A stretch of 64,000 bases of DNA, from NCBI GenBank assembly GCA_963758945.1, contig CAVWXY010000009.1, forward strand, positions 1-64,000. The letters are read 5' to 3'. Origin of the DNA: VAZQ01 sp963758945. GTDB taxonomy: Bacteria; Pseudomonadota; Alphaproteobacteria; Rhizobiales; Xanthobacteraceae. Positions 7,088 to 16,035 of the stretch are shown here, piece after piece. How positions within the stretch are numbered: the stretch's first letter is position 1; each line of letters opens with the position of its first letter. The notes below the pieces were generated by a model that saw nothing but the letters and a program-made list of their open reading frames with translations, was not told the DNA's origin and did no database searches. The translations under genes and the position numbers were made by a program.

Positions 7088-9451
7088 CTAGGCGGCCGGT
7101 GCATAGTCGCACTCCTCCCAGGCTTGCGACTGGCCAACATAAGCGTCGAAGGCCGCGCGGCACTCTTTCAGCGCCGGAAGGGTCAGCCGCCGCTTCCCCT
7201 TGAACGGCTTGCTTTCCGTCGCGCCTGGCAACAGCTTGGCCTCATTAAACCAGCGGTGCAGGGTGTTGGTTGTTGCCACCCGACTGCGGACGTTGTGCTC
7301 TCGTATCCACAGGCGGTAGGATTCCCACATTCGATCTTTCTGCACCGACGTAGGCCACCCGTCCGTTTCCGCGATCTTGTCTTGTTTGCTGAGGTTGAAG
7401 GCCGAAACGGACTCTGTGTTTTCATACCGCAGTGTGCCGCGCTTCAGCGTTTCGGCCCACCATTGGACGTACGGCTGGAACGATTCCTCTTTCTGTTCCA
7501 GCAGGGCGACCGTCTTTGGGGCGGTGTAGATATCCACCGACACGAGGTCGAAGGTCATCAGGTAGTGCATGAGACCTTGCAGGCCGCCGTTGCGTAGCTC
7601 CTCGTCGATTGCACTGAAGTAGGCGCGGTCATTTGCCCGGGTGTCGGCCACATCGAGCACGCACCAACGGCGTGCTTGGATGCCGGCTGGCACCACCCAC
7701 TTTTCGTTGCTGGCGATGATCAGCCGGGAGAGATTGCGCACCATGAAGGCATCCTTGTGCTTGCCTTCGATCAGCAGCTCCTTGTCGGTTACAAGGTGTT
7801 TGAGCGCGCCTTCGCCGGATTTGTCGCCAGCCCAGAAGCCTTCATCCACGAAGATCAGGAGTGCCCGTTGAAAGTGGGCGTTGAACCGGCCCGTGAGTTG
7901 CGAGGATTGCGAGACGACGACGTAATGTTGCGGGCACAGTCGCCCGATGACGTTGGCAAAGAAGCCCTTTCCGATGCCCTCGGCTCCGCGCAGGACCAGC
8001 GACACCCCGAGCTTTTCCCAAGGGCGTTGCATTATATGGGCGAGGAATCCCATCACCCACCTGAAGCGCTCTTCGTCACCGCGGCAAATGTTGTCCCGCA
8101 CATGTGCCAGAAACTTCTCGCAGCCCCTGCTGCCATCCGCCTGCACCGAGAATCCGCGCCATAGATTGTAGTGCTCCGGGTTGGTGTCTTGCGGGTCGAA
8201 GACAACTCTCGAGAACTGCCGCCGGCGTGGATGTGCAATCCAAGCGCGGGACACGACGACCTGCCTGTCCTCGATCTGGATTTTGTCGTTGGCGTACCAG
8301 AGGTGGAGGCTTGCCGGCGACATGAACGTTGGTTCGCCTTCCCGTTCTCGAACGACGACGACTTCCCCGCCCATCAGCACGACGGCGTGATCGCCGTTGA
8401 GCCGGTCAATGTAGTCGCCCTCCGCTGTCTCCTGACGCTTCCCCCGCAATCGAGCGACGTCGGCTTCAAGATCGCTGCCTTCGGCGTAGCGTGCGCCTAT
8501 GCCTTGCGGGTAGGCTCTGATTACAACGGCAATCGCGCTGTCGCTCCATCCCAACCTGATCAAGCTCATGATCACGGAGGCGGCGACGGCGGAGCGGTCT
8601 TCATCAGGTTGCGGGGGAGATGCGATCAGCTTCTTGACGCCCGCCGGCAAGGTCATAAACTCGAGCTGCCAGCCGGCGTCATGCCCGTTCGCCTTGCCGT
8701 TTGCCCCCGCACCGTTGTTTGGTTTCGAATGTGCGGCGACAGCTTCCCAGACCTTTTCTGGCTCAATCCGCTCGCCGGTCCATGGAGTCGCCACTCGCAC
8801 CAACTGCGGCTCGAGTGGCCGGCCGCGCTCGAGCTTCTTCTTGTTAGGCCAGTTCAGGGTGCCCGGAACGCGCCAGACGTGGGCAAGGTCCTTGGTCCCG
8901 TGGTCGCTGCCGGTTGCAATCTGCAGCGCATCGGCGATCGGCTTGGCCTCGGCCGGCTGTAGCGGCCGGGCGAATGGATAGACCGGCTGTAAGTTGCCGG
9001 CGGAGCTTTCGATTACATAGGGCGCCGGGAACGGCAACTGACCCACCTTGCCGGTGTCGGCGTCGAGGTCGACGGGTAGCCCGAGCACGGCCACGAGGTC
9101 GCCGAGGCCGCCTCGCCGCTTCCCTGTGAGCCCGTGCCGCATCACGTGCCAGCCGCAGTAGACGTTGAGGTGCGGCATGGCTTCCCTGCGCATGACCGCG
9201 TCGACCATCTTGTCTACATCGCCGACGGCGAAGCGTTCGACGATCTCCCCGAACTTCCGTCCTGTGGCCGGGCCTTCGCCGTAGCAGGACAGCACCAACA
9301 CGCCGGGGATGCCGGCAGCCAGGCCGTGCAGCATCTCGATGTGTACGCGCACCGCCTCACGGTCGAATGCCGGTGTGTCGTTGCCCGGCTGTGTAGGCGG
9401 CGCTTCGTCGATTTTTTGCTCTAGTCCATCGTCATAACGCACGTTGGTCAT
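7088..9451 (-). CDS. Primase-helicase (RepB-like primase plus DUF5906/SF3 helicase)
   Basis: 787 aa. The N-terminal third looks like an archaeo-eukaryotic-type primase: an acidic VDLDAD at about 127-132 and TGSDHGTKDLAHVWRVPGTLN at about 180-200. The C-terminal half is a DUF5906 superfamily-3 helicase with Walker A GAEGIGKGFF (about 488-498), Walker B LLIFVDEGF (about 531-539) and a sensor-like LSRLIIASNEKWVVPA. Such fused primase-helicases start replication of integrative satellites, plasmids and some phages. The start is ATG 9451 behind GGAAAG. It is by far the largest gene of the element and stands beside the iteron-like repeats, which suggests the element replicates itself after excision. 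Confidence 0.88.
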   Translation of the reverse strand: MTNVRYDDGLEQKIDEAPPTQPGNDTPAFDREAVRVHIEMLHGLAAGIPGVLVLSCYGEGPATGRKFGEIVERFAVGDVDKMVDAVMRREAMPHLNVYCGWHVMRHGLTGKRRGGLGDLVAVLGLPVDLDADTGKVGQLPFPAPYVIESSAGNLQPVYPFARPLQPAEAKPIADALQIATGSDHGTKDLAHVWRVPGTLNWPNKKKLERGRPLEPQLVRVATPWTGERIEPEKVWEAVAAHSKPNNGAGANGKANGHDAGWQLEFMTLPAGVKKLIASPPQPDEDRSAVAASVIMSLIRLGWSDSAIAVVIRAYPQGIGARYAEGSDLEADVARLRGKRQETAEGDYIDRLNGDHAVVLMGGEVVVVREREGEPTFMSPASLHLWYANDKIQIEDRQVVVSRAWIAHPRRRQFSRVVFDPQDTNPEHYNLWRGFSVQADGSRGCEKFLAHVRDNICRGDEERFRWVMGFLAHIMQRPWEKLGVSLVLRGAEGIGKGFFANVIGRLCPQHYVVVSQSSQLTGRFNAHFQRALLIFVDEGFWAGDKSGEGALKHLVTDKELLIEGKHKDAFMVRNLSRLIIASNEKWVVPAGIQARRWCVLDVADTRANDRAYFSAIDEELRNGGLQGLMHYLMTFDLVSVDIYTAPKTVALLEQKEESFQPYVQWWAETLKRGTLRYENTESVSAFNLSKQDKIAETDGWPTSVQKDRMWESYRLWIREHNVRSRVATTNTLHRWFNEAKLLPGATESKPFKGKRRLTLPALKECRAAFDAYVGQSQAWEECDYAPAA

Positions 9452-9793
9452 GGAACTTTCCTCAAATCATTTTTGAAAAACGGTAGGTCGCAGCGCAAGG
9501 GCCGCGCTGGCGCGCGTTTCGAACGCGCCGACGTTTTGCGCCAGCGGCGTTGAAAGCCTCGAAGGGTAGCGGCGTGAAGCGGGCCACTATGCGCCCGCGC
9601 GGCGCGCTTTGGCGTTGCCGAGAAATTCAAGGACGAGCCATAGGCGATCGCTATTGCGCGCGTTCGTGCTTCCGAATAATAACGACATGTTCCTGTTTTC
9701 CTTTGCCGGGCTCGCGCTGCAACGCGGCCCGGCATTTTCTTTGCCGGGCGCCGGCCTAATCGCTTGGTGGAATGAGGCGGCATCGCCGCTGCG
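9452..9793. other. Spacer between excisionase and primase, one possible micro-ORF
   Basis: Only weak candidates. A 33-codon minus-strand ORF at 9587-9688 starts MSLLFGSTNARNSDR behind a purine-rich AAAGGAAAACAGGA. A longer open frame at 9448-9846 overlaps it but has an Arg/Ala-rich composition typical of a shadow frame. Nothing here can be assigned a function. Confidence 0.4.
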
Positions 9794-10003
9794 TCAGGCT
9801 GCCTGTCCGGCAACTGGCAACGCATCAAGGAAGGCTTCGAGGTCAATTGCGCGGACCAGGGTGCGTTTGCCGCATTTCCTGGCGATTAGGTGGCCCTCCC
9901 GAATCAGCCGGTACACCGTGTCGCGGCCCAGCCCGGTTTTCAGCATTACCTCAGGGATGGAATACGCGGCGCGTTCGGTGGAAATGTCTTTCGCTGTGAG
10001 CAC
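9794..10003 (-). CDS. Excisionase-like / AlpA-type helix-turn-helix protein
   Basis: About 69 aa from the GTG at 10003, which has AGAAGGA 8 bp upstream. The protein is a MerR-like winged-helix excisionase fold: AAYSIPEVMLKTGLGRDTVYRLIREGHL, then KCGKRTLVRAIDLEAFLDAL. That is the layout of DNA-binding domain, excisionase family proteins. An upstream TTG at 10186 would add a low-quality extension and is less likely. Lying between the integrase side and the primase, it probably controls excision or transcription of the element. Confidence 0.8.
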   Translation of the reverse strand: MLTAKDISTERAAYSIPEVMLKTGLGRDTVYRLIREGHLIARKCGKRTLVRAIDLEAFLDALPVAGQAA

Positions 10004-10097
10004 AATGGTCGTCCTTCTATAAACCGTCGCGTGACGGCGATGGACGACAGATACATGCTGAAACCTTGGACAAGAACGGGGGGTTGTCCAAGGGTCT

Positions 10098-10722
10098 TTA
10101 AGACACGCTCCTTGCGATCTGCGAGGCGCGCCACAGGCAGAACAAGGAAAGCTCAAGGTATTTGTTCGATTGCAGATTGTCCCCAAGCTTTAAATTTTGA
10201 TACATCTGTTTAAAGGCGTATTGGATCGAGCTATTCGTGATCTCCTTGTACATAAATTCATCGTGCCAGGACTTCGGCGAGGTTTTTAATGAGGCGTTCT
10301 TGCCCCGCAGGAGCGTCTTCAAGTGCGAATGTTTTGCGATCTCCTCACCTATCGTTGGATGAGACTTCCCCGCTTTTCTTAGGCACTCATACGCAAGCGC
10401 GACCCACATCCGCCCATGGACTTTTACGGTCGGGTCTTGGGTGCGCCTACTTTTTTTCAGGACAAAAATCGGGTCCTCGATGCCGTAATCGCGGTCGTAA
10501 AAAGCATTCACAAGGCGACCGATATACATGGCAACATCGGGATGCCCAACGTCTGCGAAAAAATGTGCAATCAGAACTCAGCGACTCCGCATAATCGTTT
10601 TCCGCCATGTGGCCGCGCAATCCGCGCACTAGGTCGGTGTATAGCTTCAACAAGTCTTGCGCGGCAAACACTAACTCTTGCGCTGAAGGGGCCGGCGATT
10701 TATCTGATGGCGGGCTGTTCAT
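10098..10722 (-). pseudogene. Hypothetical element gene, broken by a frameshift
   Basis: From ATG 10722 the first frame gives MNSPPSDKSPAPSAQELV...NDYAESL. One extra base near 10575 breaks it, and the protein continues in another frame as VLIAHFFADVGHPDVAMYIG and on to ...LSLFCLWRASQIARSVS. Joined, it would be about 207 aa: mostly helical, soluble, with no signal peptide and no recognised domain. It lies between the integrase and the excisionase-like gene on the same strand. The GC content is lower than in the chromosomal genes nearby, consistent with foreign origin. Confidence 0.6.
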
Positions 10723-11934
10723 TGCTCAACCCCGCGACGAGCAATCGCCACCACCTTCCCGCCCGCCACCGGCTTGCCGCAGTACTCTGCCCACGCCTCC
10801 ATCAGCCGGCGCCGCTTCTCGAACAAGTCGCCGCGCCGGTAGGCCGCCTCGACCGCGTTCGGGATCGCGTGCGCGAGTGCCATTTCCACAACGTTAGTGG
10901 GTGGCTTCGGCCGCCCAGTCCCTAAATGATGATCGAAATCCGTGGACTGTAATGTCCGAACGCCCCATCCGGCGAAGGAGCTTCCGGGGTCCATTGTTTG
11001 CTATCTGGCCCCGTGCGCCAGGGAAAACGTACTCACTTTTTCGCGGCAGCGCTTTAAGTAGGCCCAAGGCGTGCGTCGACAGCGGCACACGATGCTCTCG
11101 GCGGCCTTTCATTCGGCTAGCCGGGATAGTCCATACATCGCCTGAGACCTCGTCCCATCTCGCCCCCAGAACCTCGCTCACCCGCGCGGCAGTCAAGATA
11201 GTAAATTCCAGCGCCCGCGCGGTATTTCCTTCTCGCTCGCGTAGATCAGGCATGAACGCCGGCACGTCCGTGAAGGACAGTGCCGCGTGGTGTTTGACAC
11301 GCGCAAGCCTTCGATGGGCAGGCAGCAGATGATCAAGATGCCCCCGCCAGCGAGCTGGATTCTCCCCCGAGCGATAGCCGCGCACCTTCGCCCAGTCCAA
11401 AATCAACTCGATGCGGCCCCGGACGCGCGACGCCGTTTGAGGCCTACTCGTCCAGATTGGTTCTAGAACCTTCACTACCAGCGCAGTATCGACTGAGGCG
11501 ACCGGCAGCTTCCCAATCACCGGATGCACGTGGGCATCCAGCGTCGCGCACCACTGCCTCCGATGCACCGCATTGTCCCAGCTGGCTTCATAGCCTGCGA
11601 TATAGCGGTCCGCGCATTCCCTGAACGTCACGTTCTTGGCTGCGGCCTCCAGGGCCTGACGGCGGAGCGCTTTCTTGTGATCAAGGGGATCAGTGCCGTT
11701 GAGGAGAAGTTTCCTATTCTCTAGGCCCTTTTCGCGCGCCTCGGCCAAACTGACCAGCGAGCAAGGACCCAGCCCGATGTGCCGGCCGCGACGCTTGCCA
11801 CCGTACTCGCGCTCAAAGCGGAACACCCAGCTACGGCCCCTCTTGCCCGTGATCTGGAGATACACGCCATCGCCCACGGCATAGCGTCCAGGCTTCGTCA
11901 ACTTGGAAATTGCGATGGCGGTAAGCCGCTTCAT
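10719..11934 (-). pseudogene. P4-type tyrosine integrase, frameshifted
   Basis: The N-terminal DUF4102-like arm-binding domain (MKRLTAIAISKLTKPGRYAV) is followed by a core domain with the first arginine in TAARVSEVLGARWDEV and HGFRSSFRDWAAEAT. After ATH (near 10895) a loss of about five bases produces a TAA. The conserved continuation VVEMALAHAI and the catalytic tyrosine (AAYRRGDLFEKRR) are found in the next frame, ending at 10719. An intact protein would be near 405 aa. The GTG at 11940 is an alternative start. Unless the break is a sequence error, the element cannot integrate or excise by itself. Confidence 0.88.
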
Positions 11935-11940
11935 AGCCAC

Positions 11941-12250
11941 AGATGTGCCTACAGAAATAACACGGATTTAGCCAGACATCAACAGACGGTCAAGGACATT
12001 AGCGGACAAGATAGCTATTTTATAACGGCTTTCTTGGGCGTCCATGCTTTATCAGTCAATAAGTTCCTTGAAGCTGGGCGCGGATACGCCCTCCGCGTAC
12101 CCAACCCAATCCTAGCCCGGGGCCTCGGAATAAGCTGTGACCTGCCGGCCACACCCACTGGTAAACTGATCCCCGGGCGGCACCTGGGTAGGTCACCAAG
12201 GGCGATTTTTCGGAGAATTTATACCCGCGTGCCGTTGCTCGACGGACGCG
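11941..12250. other. Element-chromosome junction region with paired 13-bp repeats
   Basis: No gene. GACATCAACAGAC (11975-11987) and GACATTAGCGGAC (11995-12007) are direct near-repeats differing by three transitions and spaced 20 bp, two DNA turns, just upstream of the integrase start. They could be integrase arm sites or operators. The element end should lie between here and the sucD stop at 12251, but no tRNA gene or long direct repeat marks it. Confidence 0.4.
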
Positions 12251-13135
12251 CTAAGCCCGCAACAAGTCGCCCAGGGTCTTGCCCAACCGCGCCGGCGACG
12301 GCGACACCTTGATGCCGGCAGCCTCCATGGCCGCGATCTTGGATTCGGCGTCGCCCTTGCCGCCGGAGATGACGGCACCGGCGTGGCCCATGCGGCGGCC
12401 GGGCGGAGCGGTACGGCCGGCAATGAAGCCGACCATGGGCTTCTTGCGGCCGCGCTTGGCCTCGTCGATGAGGAACTGGGCGGCGTCTTCCTCGCCCGCG
12501 CCGCCGATCTCGCCGATCATCACGATGGCCTCGGTCGCCGTGTCGGCCAGGAACATCTCCAAGACATCGATGAACTCCGTGCCCTTCACCGGGTCGCCGC
12601 CGATGCCGACCGCGGTGGTCTGACCGAGCCCTTCGCGTGTCGTCTGATACACCGCCTCGTAGGTGAGCGTGCCCGAGCGCGACACGATCCCGACCTTGCC
12701 CGGCTTGAAGATGTTGGCGGGCATAATGCCGATCTTGCATTCGCCCGCGGTCATCACGCCGGGACAGTTGGGCCCGATCAGGCGCGACTTTGAGCCCGAC
12801 AGCGCGCGCTTGACCTTCACCATGTCGAGCACCGGGATGCCTTCGGTGATGCAGATGATGAGCGGGATTTCCGCCTGGATCGCCTCGCAGATCGCGTCCG
12901 CCGCGCCTGCGGGCGGCACGTAGACCACGCTCGCGTCGCAGTCAGTCTTCTCTTTGGCTTCGGCCACGGTCTCGAATACCGGCAGCCCGAGATGGATGGT
13001 GCCGCCTTTGCCCGGCGAGGTGCCGCCGACCATCTTGGTGCCGTAGGCGATGGCCTGCTCGGAATGGAAGGTCCCGTTCTTGCCGGTGAAGCCCTGGCAG
13101 ATCACCTTGGTGCTCTTGTCGATGAGGATGGACAT
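12251..13135 (-). CDS. sucD: Succinyl-CoA synthetase (ADP-forming), alpha subunit
   Basis: 294 aa, the normal length. It has the CoA-binding Rossmann start (GFTGKNGTFHSEQAIAYG), the phosphoenzyme histidine region (GHAGAVISGGKGDAESKI) and the NCPGVMTAGECKIGIMP segment. With SucC it interconverts succinyl-CoA and succinate with formation of ATP in the TCA cycle. It follows sucC by 52 bp on the same strand, so it is the last gene of an mdh-sucC-sucD unit. In many alphaproteobacteria sucA and sucB follow; here the gene is followed by the integrative element. Confidence 0.97.
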   Translation of the reverse strand: MSILIDKSTKVICQGFTGKNGTFHSEQAIAYGTKMVGGTSPGKGGTIHLGLPVFETVAEAKEKTDCDASVVYVPPAGAADAICEAIQAEIPLIICITEGIPVLDMVKVKRALSGSKSRLIGPNCPGVMTAGECKIGIMPANIFKPGKVGIVSRSGTLTYEAVYQTTREGLGQTTAVGIGGDPVKGTEFIDVLEMFLADTATEAIVMIGEIGGAGEEDAAQFLIDEAKRGRKKPMVGFIAGRTAPPGRRMGHAGAVISGGKGDAESKIAAMEAAGIKVSPSPARLGKTLGDLLRA

Positions 13136-13187
13136 GGATGCCTTAACGCTTCCGCGAGCCGCAAGATTCGGGTCCTGCTGACATCGC

Positions 13188-14354
13188 TCAGCTTCCCTTC
13201 ACTGACTTGACGATCTTCTGCGCGGCGTCGTCGAGATCGTCGGCAGGGGTGACGTCGAGGTTGGACTTGCGGATGATCTCCTTGCCGAGCTCCACGTTGG
13301 TGCCTTCGAGCCGCACCACCAGCGGCACCCGCAGGCCCACGTCGCGGACCGCCGCGACCACGCCCTCGGCGATCACGTCGCATTTCATGATGCCGCCGAA
13401 GATGTTGACCAGGATCCCCGTCACCTTGGGATCGGCGGTGATGATCTTGAAGGCGGCCGCCACCTTCTCCTTGCTGGCGCCGCCTCCGACGTCGAGAAAA
13501 TTCGCGGGCGCCTCGCCATAGAGCTTGATGATGTCCATGGTGGCCATGGCGAGCCCGGCGCCGTTGACCATGCACCCGATGGTGCCATCGAGCGCGACGT
13601 AGTTGAGATCGTATTTCGACGCCTCGATCTCTTTCTCGTCCTCCTCGCTGAGGTCGCGCAGGGCCACGATGTCGGGATGGCGGTAGAGCGCGTTGTCGTC
13701 GAAACCGACCTTGGCGTCGAGGCAGACGAGCTGGCCGGTCTTGGTGACGACCAGCGGATTGATCTCGAGCAGGCTCATGTCCTTGGCGGTGAACGCGGCG
13801 TAGAGCTTGGTCACCAGGTTTTGCGCCTGCTTGGCGAGATCGCCGCGCAGCCCGAGCGTCTGGGCGACGCGCCGCCCGTGGTGCGGCATGATCCCGGTCG
13901 CGGGATCGACGGCAAACGTCACGATCTGCTCGGGGTGCGTGCGCGCGACTTCCTCGATCTCCATGCCGCCGGCGGTAGAAACCACGAAAGCGATGCGCGA
14001 AGTCTCGCGGTCGACGAGCGCGGAGAGATAGAACTCGCGGTCGATCGCCGAACCTTCCTCGATGTAGAGCCGGTGCACCTCTTTGCCGTGCGGGCCGGTC
14101 TGATGGGTGACGAGGACCGCGCCGAGCAGGCGTTCGGCCTCCTTGCGCACCTCCTCCTTCGACTTCACCACCTTGACGCCACCTGCCTTGCCGCGTCCGC
14201 CGGCATGGATCTGCGCCTTGACGACGAGCACCGGCGAGGCGAGGTCGCCGGCGGCCTTGACCGCCTCCTCGACCGAGAAGGCGGCATGCCCGCGCGGCAC
14301 CGGCACGCCGAACTCCCGCAGCACCGCCTTGGCCTGGTATTCGTGGATGTTCAT
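13188..14354 (-). CDS. sucC: Succinyl-CoA synthetase, beta subunit
   Basis: 388 aa with the canonical start MNIHEYQAKAVLREFGVPVP. The N-terminal ATP-grasp domain binds nucleotide (VKAQIHAGGRGKAGGVK). The C-terminal half carries VNGAGLAMATMDIIKLYGEAPANF in sequence and NIFGGIMKCDVIAEGV, the CoA-ligase interface. It is the nucleotide-binding partner of SucD. It lies 111 bp downstream of mdh on the same strand, so malate dehydrogenase and succinyl-CoA synthetase are probably made from one mRNA. Confidence 0.97.
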   Translation of the reverse strand: MNIHEYQAKAVLREFGVPVPRGHAAFSVEEAVKAAGDLASPVLVVKAQIHAGGRGKAGGVKVVKSKEEVRKEAERLLGAVLVTHQTGPHGKEVHRLYIEEGSAIDREFYLSALVDRETSRIAFVVSTAGGMEIEEVARTHPEQIVTFAVDPATGIMPHHGRRVAQTLGLRGDLAKQAQNLVTKLYAAFTAKDMSLLEINPLVVTKTGQLVCLDAKVGFDDNALYRHPDIVALRDLSEEDEKEIEASKYDLNYVALDGTIGCMVNGAGLAMATMDIIKLYGEAPANFLDVGGGASKEKVAAAFKIITADPKVTGILVNIFGGIMKCDVIAEGVVAAVRDVGLRVPLVVRLEGTNVELGKEIIRKSNLDVTPADDLDDAAQKIVKSVKGS

Positions 14355-14465
14355 GCGGCTCTCTCACGTATCCGAGATGCGGCGGAGCGTCCGCGGCGAG
14401 ACTTGTGCGGCCTGCTCAAGCTCGAGGGCATCGCTCTTGCGGAGCGCGGCCGGAACACGACCTCA

Positions 14466-15431
14466 TCAATCGGCGAGGTTGGGTGCGATCTTCTTGCAGG
14501 CATCGACCAGGCTTGCGACCGCCTCAGCCGAGTGCTCGAACATGGCGCGTTCGGCACCGTTGAGCTGGATTTCGACGATGCGCTCGACCCCCTTCGCGCC
14601 GATCACGGTAGGCACACCGACATAGAGATCCTTGATCCCGTATTCGCCGTTGAGGTAGGCGGCGCAGGGCAGCACGCGCTTCTTGTCCTTGAGAAAGCTC
14701 TCCGCCATGGCCACGGCGGAGGCCGCCGGCGCATAGAACGCCGAGCCGCTCTTGAGCAAATTGACGATCTCGGCGCCGCCGTCGCGCGTGCGCTGGACGA
14801 TTTCGTCGAGCCGCGCCTGCGTGGTCCATTTCATCTTGACGAGATCCGGCAGCGGAATGCCGGCGACGGTGGAATAGCGGATCAGCGGCACCATGCTGTC
14901 GCCGTGACCGCCCAGCACGAAAGCGGTCACGTCTTCGACCGAGACGTTGAACTCGTCGGCGAGGAAGAAGCGAAAGCGCGAGGAGTCGAGCACCCCCGCC
15001 ATGCCGACCACCATATGCTTGGGCAGGCCGCACGCCTTCTGCAGCGCCCAGACCATGGCGTCGAGCGGATTGGTGATGCAGATCACGAACGCCCCCGGCG
15101 CATATTTCCTGATGCCGGCACCGACCTGCTCCATCACCTTGAGATTGATCCCGAGCAGATCGTCGCGGCTCATGCCCGGCTTGCGCGGCACCCCGGCAGT
15201 GACGATGCAGACGCTGGAGCCAGCGATCGCGTCGTAGGCGTTGGTGCCGGTAAACTGCGCATCGAACCCGTCGACCGGCGAGGACTGCACGAGATCGAGC
15301 GCCTTGCCCTGCGGAATGCCCTCGGCAATGTCGAACAGGGCCACGTCGCCGAGCTCCTTGAGGCCGATGAGATGGGCGAGCGTGCCGCCGATCTGGCCGG
15401 CACCGATCAGAGCAATCTTGGGACGCGCCAT
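14466..15431 (-). CDS. mdh: Malate dehydrogenase, NAD-dependent
   Basis: 321 aa from the ATG at 15431 (MARPKIALIGAGQIGGTLAHL); an in-frame ATG 48 bp upstream would add an unlikely leader. It has the NAD-binding GAGQIGG, the LDH/MDH-type catalytic loop with GVPRKPGMSRDDLL, and the catalytic His in FVLGGHGDSMVPL. It belongs to the LDH-like MDH group typical of alphaproteobacteria. It catalyses malate to oxaloacetate in the TCA cycle and heads the mdh-sucC-sucD unit, with zapE further upstream on the same strand. Confidence 0.97.
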   Translation of the reverse strand: MARPKIALIGAGQIGGTLAHLIGLKELGDVALFDIAEGIPQGKALDLVQSSPVDGFDAQFTGTNAYDAIAGSSVCIVTAGVPRKPGMSRDDLLGINLKVMEQVGAGIRKYAPGAFVICITNPLDAMVWALQKACGLPKHMVVGMAGVLDSSRFRFFLADEFNVSVEDVTAFVLGGHGDSMVPLIRYSTVAGIPLPDLVKMKWTTQARLDEIVQRTRDGGAEIVNLLKSGSAFYAPAASAVAMAESFLKDKKRVLPCAAYLNGEYGIKDLYVGVPTVIGAKGVERIVEIQLNGAERAMFEHSAEAVASLVDACKKIAPNLAD

Positions 15432-15534
15432 GTGGGGGGAGAACCTCGGATGGGAGGAGAGTCCGGCGGGATGGGTCATAGACCTTTTCTCCCCCGCCGT
15501 TCAAGCCACCGGCGCGCGCCGATACCGGTTCGGC

Positions 15535-15981
15535 CCGACGTGCTCTACGTGCTGGCCCGAGTCGTCACCCAGCATGTCTCGGCGCGTCTCGGGCAGAGCA
15601 TCGTCATCGACAACCGGCCGGGTGCCGGCACCACGCTCGGAACCAAGATGGCGGCGCGCGCCGAGCCCGACGGCTACATCCTGCTCATCGGCACGACCAG
15701 CTTCATTCTGTCGTTCTCGCTTTACCAAAACCTCGACTACCACCCGCTGCGGAGCTTCGAGCCGATGGCGATGCTGGCGCATACGTCGCAGGTGCTGGTG
15801 ATCGCGCCATCCGGACCGTCGCGGAATTCATCGCCTATGCCAAGGCCAATCCGGCAAGCTCAATTTCGGCTTCGGGCTGGGAACGCAAATCTGGTCGCCG
15901 GCGGAGTATGCCGCGTTCCTCGCAGATGAGGTCCGGCGCTGGCCGCCGATCGTGAAGGCGGCGGGCGTTAAGGCGGAATGA
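15535..15981 (+). pseudogene. Bug-type (TTT) solute receptor remnant
   Basis: Fragments of a tripartite-tricarboxylate/Bug receptor appear in three frames: LARVVTQHVSARLGQSIVID, then the GAGTTLGTKMAARAEPDGY region, then TVAEFIAYAKANP, then GKLNFGFGLGT. The text then jumps to the C-terminal end (SPAEYAAFLADEVRRWPP...AAGVKAE, stop at 15981). The signal peptide and about half the protein are missing. It is a decayed gene placed head-to-head with mdh, so it contributes nothing but may separate mdh from its old promoter context. Confidence 0.85.
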
Positions 15982-16035
15982 CGGACGACCGAGGACGCAG
16001 AAGAGACAAGCGATCGTCGCGGCCGTCCGCGGTTG

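Noticed and set aside
9448..9846. 132-codon minus-strand frame between excisionase and primase
   Set aside because: Overlaps the end of the HTH gene, has Arg/Ala-rich composition with no family resemblance, and reads as out-of-frame sequence.
1..12200. Interpretation as a complete prophage
   Set aside because: No terminase, portal, capsid, tail, holin or lysin genes are present. Only replication, recombination and transcription genes are seen.
13677..15480. Long plus-strand open frame opposite sucC and mdh
   Set aside because: Its translation is a His/Glu/Arg-rich shadow of the two well-supported minus-strand genes. Only the part after 15535 matches a real family (Bug receptor).
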